Shown here: positions 1 to 8,597 of the stretch, piece by piece
How the letters are laid out: every line of letters begins with the position of its first letter
How positions within the stretch are numbered: position 1 is the first letter of the stretch
NCBI RefSeq assembly: GCF_031581265.1
Contig: NZ_JAVLBQ010000020.1
Coordinates: 1-54,134 of the forward strand
From: Gracilimonas sp031581265
GTDB lineage: Bacteria > Bacteroidota > Rhodothermia > Balneolales > Balneolaceae
DNA length: 54,134 nucleotides
Direction of reading: 5' to 3'
The notes under the pieces: model-generated
Database searches by the model: none
The model's input: the letters and a program-made list of their open reading frames with translations, nothing else
Told to the model about the DNA's origin: nothing
Translations under genes and position numbers: made by a program

Positions 1-103
1 TAACTGCTAACTGCTAACTGCTAACTGCTAACTGCTAACTGCTAACTGCTAACTGCTAACTGCTAACTGCTAACTGCTAACTGCTAACTGCTAACTGCTA
101 ACT
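1..103. repeat. Heptamer tandem array (TAACTGC)n at the nadK stop codon
   Basis: About 14.7 perfect copies of a 7-base unit run from the window edge to base 103, so the array may continue outside the window. Its inner end is coding: the last residues of NAD kinase (Val-Ser-Ser) and its TAG stop at 91-93 are written inside the repeat. A diverged five-copy relative of the same word covers the ftsK stop codon at 12971-13005. Confidence 0.95.
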
Positions 104-966
104 CTCCTGCGATCCATCCCCCACATTAGCTTGTTGCGAAGCGTTTCAAAATAGTCCTGCCCGGGTAAATGAATGAGATTAAAGGTAAGATCTGATTTCA
201 AAATTTCGATACTAAAGGGGAATGACTCAATCTCGTGTACCTGTCCGTCATAAGAAAACAGTACTTCATTTTCTTGTTTCTCGATGGTCACTTTTAAGGG
301 ATGATTGGAATTTAACACCAGTGGCCGTGTAGTAAGGGTGTGCGGATTAATGGGCGTTACTAAAAAAACTTCCGTGCCCGGAGCAACAATGGGCCCGCCA
401 GAAGCAAGACTGTAGGCCGTAGAGCCAGTTGGTGAAGCTACAATCAATCCATCTGCCCAATAGGTATTAATAAGACTTCCGTCATATTCGGCACTGACAT
501 TTACCATTGAAATAGAATCTTTTCGAGTGAATAGGAACTCATTTAAGGCATGAAAGGTAGTACCGTCTTCGGTGGTGGCTTTCAAAAAAGAGCGTTTGTC
601 GAGCACAAAGTCGTTTTTAAGGAGACATTCCAACGCTCGTTCCAAATCTTCAATTTGGGTGTTTGCCATAAAACCAAGTCGTCCGCTGTTCACCCCTAAA
701 ATGGGCTTGCCAATATCTTTAGAAATCCGTGCAGTGTATAAGATGGTTCCGTCTCCGCCAACAACAAAAATATAGTCACAAGCAGCTATGGATTCTTCAT
801 CGGTACCAGTTTTCTGAACTGCTGAACTCTCAGGAAGCTCCGTTTCTTTACAGGTTCCTGTGGTTATGAATAGAGAGATGTTTTTTTGTTCCGCCCATTT
901 AATGGTTTTTTCAAGTACTTCCCGAACTTCATACTTCTTTGGATTGGCTATAATTCCCAATTTCAT
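91..966 (-). CDS. nadK: NAD kinase
   Basis: ATP-dependent (or polyphosphate-dependent) cytosolic phosphorylation of NAD to NADP. The 291-residue length is normal for the family. The diacylglycerol-kinase-like signature GGDGT lies at residues 70-74, followed by GVNSGRLGF and the conserved TGSTAYSLASGGP segment of the NAD-binding domain. The ATG overlaps the TAA stop of the preceding solute-binding protein by one base (TAATG), which implies translational coupling and fixes the start. The C-terminal three codons and the stop lie in the heptamer array, so the natural end of the protein may have been altered by repeat growth. Function is secure. Confidence 0.97.
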   Translation of the reverse strand: MKLGIIANPKKYEVREVLEKTIKWAEQKNISLFITTGTCKETELPESSAVQKTGTDEESIAACDYIFVVGGDGTILYTARISKDIGKPILGVNSGRLGFMANTQIEDLERALECLLKNDFVLDKRSFLKATTEDGTTFHALNEFLFTRKDSISMVNVSAEYDGSLINTYWADGLIVASPTGSTAYSLASGGPIVAPGTEVFLVTPINPHTLTTRPLVLNSNHPLKVTIEKQENEVLFSYDGQVHEIESFPFSIEILKSDLTFNLIHLPGQDYFETLRNKLMWGMDRRRVSS

Positions 967-2396
967 TAATTGACCTCGTTTAATTCAATGGATGATACAT
1001 CAAGATTCCATGGAGCTGCCTCAATTTTAATACCTGAAACAGAGTTATGATGAAGAATATACAACGGTGCTCTCCAAGATAAAATTGGTCTTGCATTTGA
1101 ATATGGTCGGGTGCTAAAAGCTGTGATATTATTTATGGCATAGGTCGGGCTCATACTAAAAGTATAGCCTAAGCTATTGGCTACCGGACCAAGATTATTT
1201 AATAGATACATTTCGAAAGGATGCTCAGTTTGAGTAGATATAAGTTGAACACTGTCTGTTTCATTGACTGTTAAAGAGTCGGGGATGTAGGTGCTTATAG
1301 AACCCAAAGCCGGACTACTTAGTAAATCATCGGAATTTAAAGATTTAAGCAGGTGATATGCCTGTTGTCTTTGATTTGAGTCCCTGTTGTAGTAAAGGTT
1401 ATAATAAGAATAAACGGAGGGGGATTGCAGCGCGTAATTTTTATAGATGCTTGATTGTAATGTTCCTGTAGAATCCGCTACGGTTGTAAGGATAGATGGG
1501 CTAAGTTCAATAAGTGCATGCAGATTAGTGCTGGCAAATTCCTGGAATAAATCTCGCTCAGATAAACCAGAAATAACATCTAAGCGATTAATACTGGGTT
1601 TTTGTCCGAAATAATCTTCATTGACTGTTAATAGGTGGCTGTTGTTCTCATGTTGAATAAATCGAAACACTCCACTTCCGGCTGCCTGTTGAATGGTAGC
1701 TCTTGATGAGGGGACGTTTTCACGCGGGTATACTGATGCCCTTGGATGAGCAAGACGGGTTAAAAAATTTCCGGATGGCCGTTTTAGAATAAAACTAATT
1801 GTAGAATCATTACGAACCCGAATACCCTCGATAGAATTTATAACTCTAAGTTCTGGGTTCTTCACATACTCGTTTTCATTTTGATACGCATTAAACCCTC
1901 TGATATCATTGAAATAACGAGAGGCGAAACCGGGAACATTGGCTTGTGCCATACGTTCAAAAATATACTTCACATCCGATGCAACCACTTTCCGTCCTGT
2001 ATTACCTTCAAAAACAGGAGAATCATGGAAAAAAGCATCCGATCTTAAATGAAAAGTATATTGTGTAGAGTTATTACTTACGGTCCACCTTTTAGCTAAT
2101 GCAGGGCCGATGTTTCCGTCCAAATGTAGTTTCACCAGTCGGTCATAAACCAGGTTCAATATCCTGAATTCACTGTTTGAGGTAGCAAAAAGGGGATCAA
2201 GTGATTCAATTTTAGCAATTTCGCCCAGCTTAATATGAATAAATTCTTCATCTTCTGAGGTTTCTGTTTCAGCGGATATAGAATCTGTTGGACTAAATAA
2301 ATTAGAATTATCGGCGTTGACGGTGACTGTTTCAGGTCCTTTACCACATGAAATCATTATCACCATCGAGAATAAAAGTAGCAGTACATTTTTCAT
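966..2396 (-). CDS. ABC-type peptide/nickel family-5 solute-binding lipoprotein
   Basis: 476 residues. The first 17 residues form a lipoprotein signal ending in a lipobox (IMISC, acylated Cys17), then a Ser/Glu-rich linker, then a family-5 extracellular solute-binding domain (SBP_bac_5). The family signature is visible near residues 55-130: LGEIAKIESLDPLFAT, a region ending in GPALAKRW, and a segment around VVASDVKYIFERM. Family members deliver oligopeptides, nickel or other solutes to ABC permeases. No permease or ATPase gene lies nearby, so the protein is an orphan here. It sits between ddl and nadK in one apparent operon and its stop overlaps the nadK start. Ligand cannot be predicted; murein peptide is only a guess from the ddl neighbour. 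Confidence 0.85.
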   Translation of the reverse strand: MKNVLLLLFSMVIMISCGKGPETVTVNADNSNLFSPTDSISAETETSEDEEFIHIKLGEIAKIESLDPLFATSNSEFRILNLVYDRLVKLHLDGNIGPALAKRWTVSNNSTQYTFHLRSDAFFHDSPVFEGNTGRKVVASDVKYIFERMAQANVPGFASRYFNDIRGFNAYQNENEYVKNPELRVINSIEGIRVRNDSTISFILKRPSGNFLTRLAHPRASVYPRENVPSSRATIQQAAGSGVFRFIQHENNSHLLTVNEDYFGQKPSINRLDVISGLSERDLFQEFASTNLHALIELSPSILTTVADSTGTLQSSIYKNYALQSPSVYSYYNLYYNRDSNQRQQAYHLLKSLNSDDLLSSPALGSISTYIPDSLTVNETDSVQLISTQTEHPFEMYLLNNLGPVANSLGYTFSMSPTYAINNITAFSTRPYSNARPILSWRAPLYILHHNSVSGIKIEAAPWNLDVSSIELNEVN

Positions 2397-2462
2397 AGGA
2401 CACGTCCTTCTTTAATAAAGGTAAAATTATCAGGCCTGAAATAATTCCATGTCAGCAAATAC

Positions 2463-3656
2463 CTAACTCTTGGAACCTTTTAGCCCCTTTATTCCCTGTA
2501 CAGCTTTTTCACTCAAAAGGTTGGTTTCATAACTACGGATTCTGCCATTTTTCTGCCGATGTCGCTTCAACCCAATATCAACCAACTCTTCGAGCAATGC
2601 ATCAAAAGATAATCCCGATTCTTCCCACAGGTAAAAAGAAAAAGAGCCCGGGATGGTATTAATTTCATTAAAATAGACTTCTTCTGTGTTTGCATTTACA
2701 AGGAAGTCGAGCCGTGCCAGTCCTGCCGCATCTAAAGCTGAAAATGTTTTAACTGCGAGTTTCTGAATTTTCTTGGTGAGATCATCAGAAATATCAGCTG
2801 GAATAACCCGGTCGGCCGAGGCCATTCCTTTGTCACCACCTTCACCACTCTGGTATTTATCCTCAAATGAAAGCGTTTCAGTTTGTCCCAATGGTTTTTC
2901 GCAAACACTGGCCCGGCAGTCATCCGGAGTTCCAATCACCGAGCAATTGATTTCCATGAGGGGATTTACGGCTTCTTCAATAAGTAAGTGGGCATCATAA
3001 CGAAAAGCAGTTTCGACAGCGTCTATGAGTTCTTCCCTGTTGTCAGCAATGGCTACTCCTATGCTGCTCCCCAAAGAAACAGGCTTTACAATCAGCGGAT
3101 ATTCATATTCTTCAGCCACAGTGATGATGTCATCCTGTTCTTTTTCCCAATCACTTTCATAAAAATTCACGGCTTTTGTAACGGGAATTCCGTTTGAGGT
3201 AGCAATCGTCTTGGCTTTTACTTTATCCATACCCAACGAAGAACCTAAAACCCCACTGCCAGAATAAGGAATATTCATCATTTCACACACGCCCTGAAAC
3301 GACCCGTTTTCTCCTTCACTTCCATGGAATGCACACAGAACGGCATAGACGGATTGACTTTTGGGTTTGGAGAAAAAGCCGCCGCCATCTTGTTCTTTCA
3401 GAAAAGTTTTCCCGGTATCGTCTTTTACAAAAGCACAGGAAGTGCAATCGGCCTCAAGCTGTGATAAGTTTTTATAGTTGCTTAAATCCAGCAATTTTTC
3501 TCCGGTTAGCCACCGTCCGGATTTGGTGATGTAAAGAGGAATGCAATTGTAGTTACTTTCTTCGAGCGCACTTATAGCTTGAATAGCCGTTAAAACGGAT
3601 ACTTCGTGTTCGGGAGACATCCCCCCAAAGGCGACAATGAGATTTTTTTGTGACAT
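2463..3656 (-). CDS. ddl: D-alanine--D-alanine ligase
   Basis: ATP-grasp enzyme joining two D-alanines for peptidoglycan precursor synthesis in the cytosol. The N-terminus has the family start FGGMSPEHEVS at residues 10-20. The glycine-rich HGSEGENGSFQG segment, the ATP-grasp core PLIVKPVSLGSSIGV and the metal-binding NEINTIPGS follow in order. The omega-loop reads EDKY, keeping the Lys-Tyr pair associated with D-Ala specificity rather than D-lactate. At 397 residues it is longer than the usual 300-370 because of a C-terminal Lys/Arg-rich tail. It is the first gene of the ddl, solute-binding protein, nadK run. No clear Shine-Dalgarno sequence precedes the ATG. Confidence 0.95.
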   Translation of the reverse strand: MSQKNLIVAFGGMSPEHEVSVLTAIQAISALEESNYNCIPLYITKSGRWLTGEKLLDLSNYKNLSQLEADCTSCAFVKDDTGKTFLKEQDGGGFFSKPKSQSVYAVLCAFHGSEGENGSFQGVCEMMNIPYSGSGVLGSSLGMDKVKAKTIATSNGIPVTKAVNFYESDWEKEQDDIITVAEEYEYPLIVKPVSLGSSIGVAIADNREELIDAVETAFRYDAHLLIEEAVNPLMEINCSVIGTPDDCRASVCEKPLGQTETLSFEDKYQSGEGGDKGMASADRVIPADISDDLTKKIQKLAVKTFSALDAAGLARLDFLVNANTEEVYFNEINTIPGSFSFYLWEESGLSFDALLEELVDIGLKRHRQKNGRIRSYETNLLSEKAVQGIKGLKGSKS

Positions 3657-3861
3657 AAACGGATTTTCTGTTTCTGCGAAAATAGTATTGTTTACGGATA
3701 ATTGTTAAGAAGAGATAAAAGAAATCAGAACTTAATATTTGATACCCTCTGAGTTCTGAATTCCAGCTTCTATTTTCTTTTATTATAGTAAACTTGAACT
3801 TGTTCCGTATTGGGATATTTTCAATACTTGCCGTCCTATTCAATCGTCAAAATATAAGCTC

Positions 3862-4758
3862 ATGAGTAAGGTAATCACATCTGTTAACCAATTAGATTTT
3901 TCACTTTCCGATCTTGAGGATATGCCGGCTCCCGGTAAGGTGTTGCTGGTTAAACCGACCTACTTTTCTGTAGAATATGTGATCAATCCCCATATGGAAG
4001 GAAATATCGGGGATGTTGACAAACTTCAGGCCCAAAATGAATGGGAACACTTGAAAAGTGCCTACGAAGAATTGGGGTTATATGTACATGTGCAGGAGGG
4101 CAAGCGAGGATACCCTGATATGGTTTTCTGTGCCAATCAAAGCTTGCCGAATATCACCAAAGAAGGGAAAAAAGAGGTGATCATGGGGGTAATGCATTCC
4201 GACCAACGTAAAGGGGAAGTGCCCTACATACAAGAAGTCTATGAAAAAAGTAGCTACGATATTGTCCATTTGGATAAGGATCGTTTTAGTGATTTTGAGG
4301 GAATGGGGGATGCCCTCTGGCACTTCGAGAAGAGATTAATTTGGGGCGGATATGGTTACCGCTCTTCCAAAGAAGTGTATGATGTGATCTCAGATACTTT
4401 TGATACTCCCGTAATCGCATTGGAACTTATTGACGAGCGATTTTACCATCTTGATACCTGCCTTTGCATACTGGATTCGGAAACAGCACTCATTTACCCA
4501 AAAGCGTTTACGGATGAAGGACTGGAACTCATCAGGACGATCTTTAAAAATGTGATTGAAGCGTCAAAGTATGAGGCTGAAAAACTGTTTGCCTGCAATG
4601 CCACTTGTCCCGATGGCAAAAATGTATTCATTCAGCAGGGCTGCGTGGATGTAAATCATAAACTGAAAGATGCCGGCTTTAAAGTCCACGAATTCAGTAC
4701 CTACGAATTCCTCAAAAGCGGCGGCTCTGTTTTCTGTATGAAGATGTTGCTGTGGTAG
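3862..4758 (+). CDS. Amidinotransferase / dimethylargininase-family (guanidino-modifying) enzyme
   Basis: 298 residues, the usual length of DDAH/arginine-deiminase-like pentein enzymes. Catalytic elements are visible: MVFCANQ near residue 90, the acidic pair E146/D150 in FEGMGD, His196-Leu-Asp198, and the nucleophilic Cys292 in GGSVFCMKM near the C-terminus. Such enzymes hydrolyse or transfer the guanidino group of arginine derivatives through a covalent Cys intermediate. Substrate is not certain: dimethylarginine, arginine and related compounds are all possible. The last 35 codons and about 20 bases past the stop recur at 8415-8540 as a diverged relic. The gene is divergent from ddl. Confidence 0.88.
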   Translation: MSKVITSVNQLDFSLSDLEDMPAPGKVLLVKPTYFSVEYVINPHMEGNIGDVDKLQAQNEWEHLKSAYEELGLYVHVQEGKRGYPDMVFCANQSLPNITKEGKKEVIMGVMHSDQRKGEVPYIQEVYEKSSYDIVHLDKDRFSDFEGMGDALWHFEKRLIWGGYGYRSSKEVYDVISDTFDTPVIALELIDERFYHLDTCLCILDSETALIYPKAFTDEGLELIRTIFKNVIEASKYEAEKLFACNATCPDGKNVFIQQGCVDVNHKLKDAGFKVHEFSTYEFLKSGGSVFCMKMLLW

Positions 4759-4924
4759 TGTTGTAATTTTGAATGTTACGGATGACCATAATAAAAAAAT
4801 TGATGTAGTTGGGAGATTCTGAATAATGCACGAGTTGGCAAGCCGTGGAATGTCGCAAATGGGCTGACAACTTAGAAAGGTTATAGTGTTTTGAAATTTG
4901 GTTAAAAGGACAAACCAAGCAACG
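4759..4924. other. Convergent intergenic spacer
   Basis: Spacer between the amidinotransferase stop and the metallopeptidase stop. The first 20 bases match the DNA after the relic at 8517-8519. No hairpin with a T-run and no credible small gene was seen. Confidence 0.6.
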
Positions 4925-7188
4925 TTATTTGATCAGTTGCATTTTGATTTCTTTTGTGAATACTTCTCCGGATGTCCCCGTGGCATTCATTTTCGCGATA
5001 TAGACTCCACTGGCTAAATTTTCTGCATCAAAGGAGATCTTATGAAATCCGGCTTTTTTATAGGTATGTACCAACTCTGACACTACCTGTCCCATGATGT
5101 TATAGACCCTAATAGAAACCTCTGAGTCTTCTGGTAAATTAAATCTTATTTCAGTAGTGGGATTGAAAGGGTTGGGATAATTATTTTGCAGTGCAAACTG
5201 TTCGGGCAGATCAACCTCCGGCTTTTCAAGTCTCTTGAGGGGAGCCATTCCATTGGTTCCCACACGATTTGAAGGATAGGACTCTAAGTCATTATCAACG
5301 ACGGTTACATAGTAGCAAACTAAAATATCTTCCTGAGGGTCAATAAATACTGAATAATCGGTCCAATTCGTATTTGAAATGGACCATGAGGAATAAAAAT
5401 CATCCAGATCCCCACAACTTGAAGCTCCGGTTTCTGCATCCCGGTAAATATTATAAGAATCGGCCCCGCTTACTGCATTCCAATCGATTTGAGGGTGTGT
5501 TCCTGAAATATCAATTGTTATACTTGGGGAATCGGGCAAACTCCCGACTCCTTTATCAGCAAATGCATATCCAATTTCATCCATATAATTGCCAAATAAT
5601 AAACTTTGATCCGCGGCAATCATAGCATCCCTGAACTCCAAAAAATCAGAAGAAGAACTCATTCTGAACAATGCATCAAAGACTATCTCATCGGTATCAG
5701 ATGAGCCTATTTCATCGCGAATATCCCATAATATGGACGAAAAAAATTCCCCACCAGCATGTTTACCAACAATCAAATCCCCGCTCCCATCTGCAACCTC
5801 AGTATAATGGGTTTTATCAGGATTTTTCATATCTCTAGAAAATGAGACCCCTTCTATCTCTGTTTCAGAATATTCACCAATTAATGAACGGCCAGTAAAT
5901 GAACCTGAAAAGTAATCAGACAATCCTTCACTAATGGCCCCTTGTTCATCATCAAAATAACTTAGTCCTTCCCCTACAATATAGCTGGTCACTGCATGGG
6001 TATATTCGTGATATACCACTTTATCTTCTCGGGTGAAGGGAAAAGACATTTCTATATAAAAACCGGGCCAGTCAAATCTAGCTTCAGAACCGGCACCATT
6101 CTCAGCAACGCCACCTAATACTCTTCCATCAATTTTTTCAAATAGATTATTATCTACATCAAGTCCTTCAATATAATCTCTTCTAAAAGTATCTATATGG
6201 TAATACATACTTACTCCATCAAAATTCGTTACCGTATATGCATCATCGTAATGGAACTCTAACGAAGAACTGTAGGCATCGGGATCCTCTGTATTTTCTA
6301 TATCAACATATTCTCCATTCAAATATCCACTACCATCTAATCCGGGTAAATCTTCTATGGTGGTGTTTAGCGTTCTAAGAGGGTGTTCTTTATAAACGGT
6401 TCCTTCTCCGGTTGCAATTGGTACTCCCGATGTATTATTCTTATTCTTGGAATTAGTCATCATGTTCATAGGACTATTACTCGAATCAGTATTTGCAAAG
6501 TTATACTGATTAAAACGATGGGCTTTTTTTATAATTTTTCCATCCTTCGCATCAACGATATACTTCCACGGATTAAAAGCATTAAGCACAACTTCATATG
6601 CCAGTGTTACGGTACTATCGGTAAAAGGATAAATCAACAATTTAGTTTTTGAGTCAAATGTATCTTGTTCACTTAACCCTAAATCATTTCTAACGATGTC
6701 ATTTGCTTTGGTATTTGAAATCGAGGGAGTGGCTGATATTGAAACACCAGGGTAATAATGACCATTTGCCATATCTACCCTTCCTGACTCTCGTATATGC
6801 ACTTTATACTCTGCCTTATATACCGGGAGCTGCTTGTAATATTGCTGAAATGTTACATGATGAACCCTCTGTGGGTTAACGTTTTTACGTGTCGTAAATC
6901 TGTTAACCCTTCCTTCATCGAAAATAAAGACCGATATTCAGTTAAAAACTGGCGAGCTATTGATTCGGGAGTTCCCCTGTAGCCCTTGGTTAGTCCACCA
7001 ACAATAGTTCGCGGTACGTCTTTGCCCTCACTCCATCTTATGTTCCATTCAATTCCCTCCTTTGCTTCAAATGAATTCCATTCAGTTTCACGGTTATTCG
7101 TGTTTCCATCTTGAGCATATAAGTTATAGGCTCCAATTAAAATGGCAAGGATTGTTACTAAGAATATGGTACTATAGTTGATACGCAT
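4925..7188 (-). pseudogene. Secreted FTP-type zinc metallopeptidase (M4/M36-like) with sorting tail, split by a frameshift
   Basis: Two reading frames together make one gene of about 754 codons. The upstream part (6853-7188) has a signal peptide (hydrophobic core ending in YAQ) and the start of the fungalysin/thermolysin propeptide, then stops at TGT-AACA-side TAA after HRGFIM. The downstream part (4925-6802 from its first ATG) continues the propeptide in the other frame: HHVTFQQYYKQLPVY is readable right after the break. Adding one G to the GGG at 6865-6867 restores the frame. The catalytic HEYTH (zinc ligands and Glu) and SEGLSDYF third-ligand motif are intact, followed by a fibronectin-like domain and a C-terminal tail with YPNPFNPTTE typical of type IX secretion. 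Either a recent pseudogene or a homopolymer base-calling error; all functional motifs are preserved. Confidence 0.85.
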
Positions 7189-7233
7189 TGTAACCCCCTA
7201 TTTTCGATTTTAAAATTGTAAATTTTACTTATG

Positions 7234-8241
7234 CTAAGAATTGGCCTCTACCTCATAATGCCAATCAATATCGTCCACGGTTGCATCAAGTTCAGTTAAC
7301 CGGAAGTTTTGAATATGCCTCCAGTTCAGGTTGTATAAGTCAAAAACAAGTTCCCCGGTCTCCAAATCATAGCTTACTATAAACAGACTTTCTCCTTCTG
7401 GATACCAAAGCACCTCCTTCAGGTAGCCCACTTTTATATCTCTGGCAATGGTCTCCCGTTTACCTGTATCAATATTAATAAGAATTACATCTTTTAAATC
7501 TGTTTGATGGTTGTGGCGCAAGAAAAGAACTTCATTCTCCCTGATCCATTCAAACCATTCGTAGTCTTCCCCTAAAGTGGTCAGCCGGAAACTTTCTCCT
7601 TTACCACTCGCATTAGCCAGATACAAATCTTCCCGCCAGTGGTCTTCCTCCTCATCCTGGTATGCTCTTCCGGAAGAATACACAAGATATGCCCCATCCG
7701 GACTCCATGAGGGATACCATCCCCCACTTATGTATTTGAGTGAATCACTTTCCAAGTCATATACGGAAACAAAGCCACAACCCGGAAAGCCCAGACATCG
7801 ATTAAAAGCAATCATGTTTCCATCTGGACCCCAAGAAGAGTGCGCACCTGTAATTTCATCATCTGGGTATGGACTACTCATTCCCATGGGACCTTTTCCA
7901 CTGCCTTCCTCATTCATTAGGTAAACACACGGATCTCCAGAACATTCAATTAGATCCGTTGAGTATGCAATTCGGTTGCCATCCGGGCTCCAGGCAGGAT
8001 ACCCCGATGCACGGCGATTATCAGTCAGCCGGATTAGCTCGCTGCCATCTATGTTCATGGTGAAGATTTGCCGCTGCTCCGTCGCTGAGTCTTCCATGGA
8101 AAATACCAGTTTTCCGCCAACCGGGGGCGGATCTTCAAGCGGGGTTTCCTCTGAGTCATTTTCCCCTAACAGGGTACAAGCCCCAAAAACAATCATGAGC
8201 GTGACAAAACTAATTCTTTTAAAGACCTTTATTGTTTTCAT
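7234..8241 (-). CDS. TolB-like WD40/PD40 beta-propeller lipoprotein
   Basis: 335 residues when started at the ATG at 8239-8241, which places a lipoprotein signal (lipobox VFGAC) at the N-terminus. The longer upstream frame lacks a signal at its start and is less likely. The mature protein has repeated PD40 blades, for example PAWSPDGNRIAYS, SSWGPDGNMIAFN and PSWSPDGAYLVYS, each containing the SPDG-type turn. Proteins of this kind are cell-envelope beta-propellers, often related in fold to the periplasmic Tol-Pal component TolB, but this one has no tol neighbours. It sits behind the metallopeptidase gene on the same strand. Exact role unknown; a surface or periplasmic binding function is inferred. 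Confidence 0.8.
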   Translation of the reverse strand: MKTIKVFKRISFVTLMIVFGACTLLGENDSEETPLEDPPPVGGKLVFSMEDSATEQRQIFTMNIDGSELIRLTDNRRASGYPAWSPDGNRIAYSTDLIECSGDPCVYLMNEEGSGKGPMGMSSPYPDDEITGAHSSWGPDGNMIAFNRCLGFPGCGFVSVYDLESDSLKYISGGWYPSWSPDGAYLVYSSGRAYQDEEEDHWREDLYLANASGKGESFRLTTLGEDYEWFEWIRENEVLFLRHNHQTDLKDVILINIDTGKRETIARDIKVGYLKEVLWYPEGESLFIVSYDLETGELVFDLYNLNWRHIQNFRLTELDATVDDIDWHYEVEANS

Positions 8242-8411
8242 ATCCCTTACTTTAATTCTCTTCGTTATTCTATATAAACCATTAAAAAATTGCAAATTAG
8301 AAAATGGTTTTTGTTTTTCTTCAGAGCAAGGCTGCTGGATGGCTGATATGAGTAAAAGGGTATTTGCTTCGAAGTTAGAGGGGGAGCCTAAGGTAGGGTG
8401 TCCGGCCCTAA

Positions 8412-8519
8412 ATGGAGATTAAACTAAGAGAAGTTGCCCTTAAAGTATACAAATTCAGCACCTATGAATTCCTCAAAAGCGGCGGCTCTGTTTTTTGTAT
8501 GAAGATGTTACTCTGGTAG
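8412..8519 (+). pseudogene. Relic of a second amidinotransferase C-terminus
   Basis: A 36-codon frame ending in TAG at 8517-8519 reads as the C-terminal tail of the amidinotransferase at 3862-4758. The last 22 residues, from FSTYEFL through the catalytic-Cys motif GGSVFCMKM to LLW, are identical, and about 10 residues upstream align with conservative changes (KLKDAG versus KLREVA). Most nucleotide differences in the identical part are third-position. Similarity continues about 20 bases past the stop (TGTTGTAATTTTGAATGTTA) in both copies. There is no upstream homologous body, so this is a remnant of a lost paralogue or of a partial duplication, not a functional gene. Confidence 0.85.
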
Positions 8520-8532
8520 TGTTGTAATTTTG

Positions 8533-8577
8533 AATGTTAAGTGTTAAATGTGGGGTGTTCATTTAACACTTAACATT
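8533..8577. repeat. Perfect 18-bp inverted repeat hairpin
   Basis: 8533-8550 and 8560-8577 are exact reverse complements with a 9-base loop. The stem is built from near-repeats of the word TTAAGTG/TTAAATG. It ends 20 bases before the penicillin-acylase ATG, so it could be a structured 5' leader or the terminator-like end of the relic transcript; no T-run follows. Confidence 0.9.
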
Positions 8578-8597
8578 TTGCATTTAAAATTTCCCCC

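Noticed and set aside
1..103. CRISPR-like array
   Set aside because: The unit is only 7 bases with no spacers; it is a simple tandem repeat reaching into nadK.
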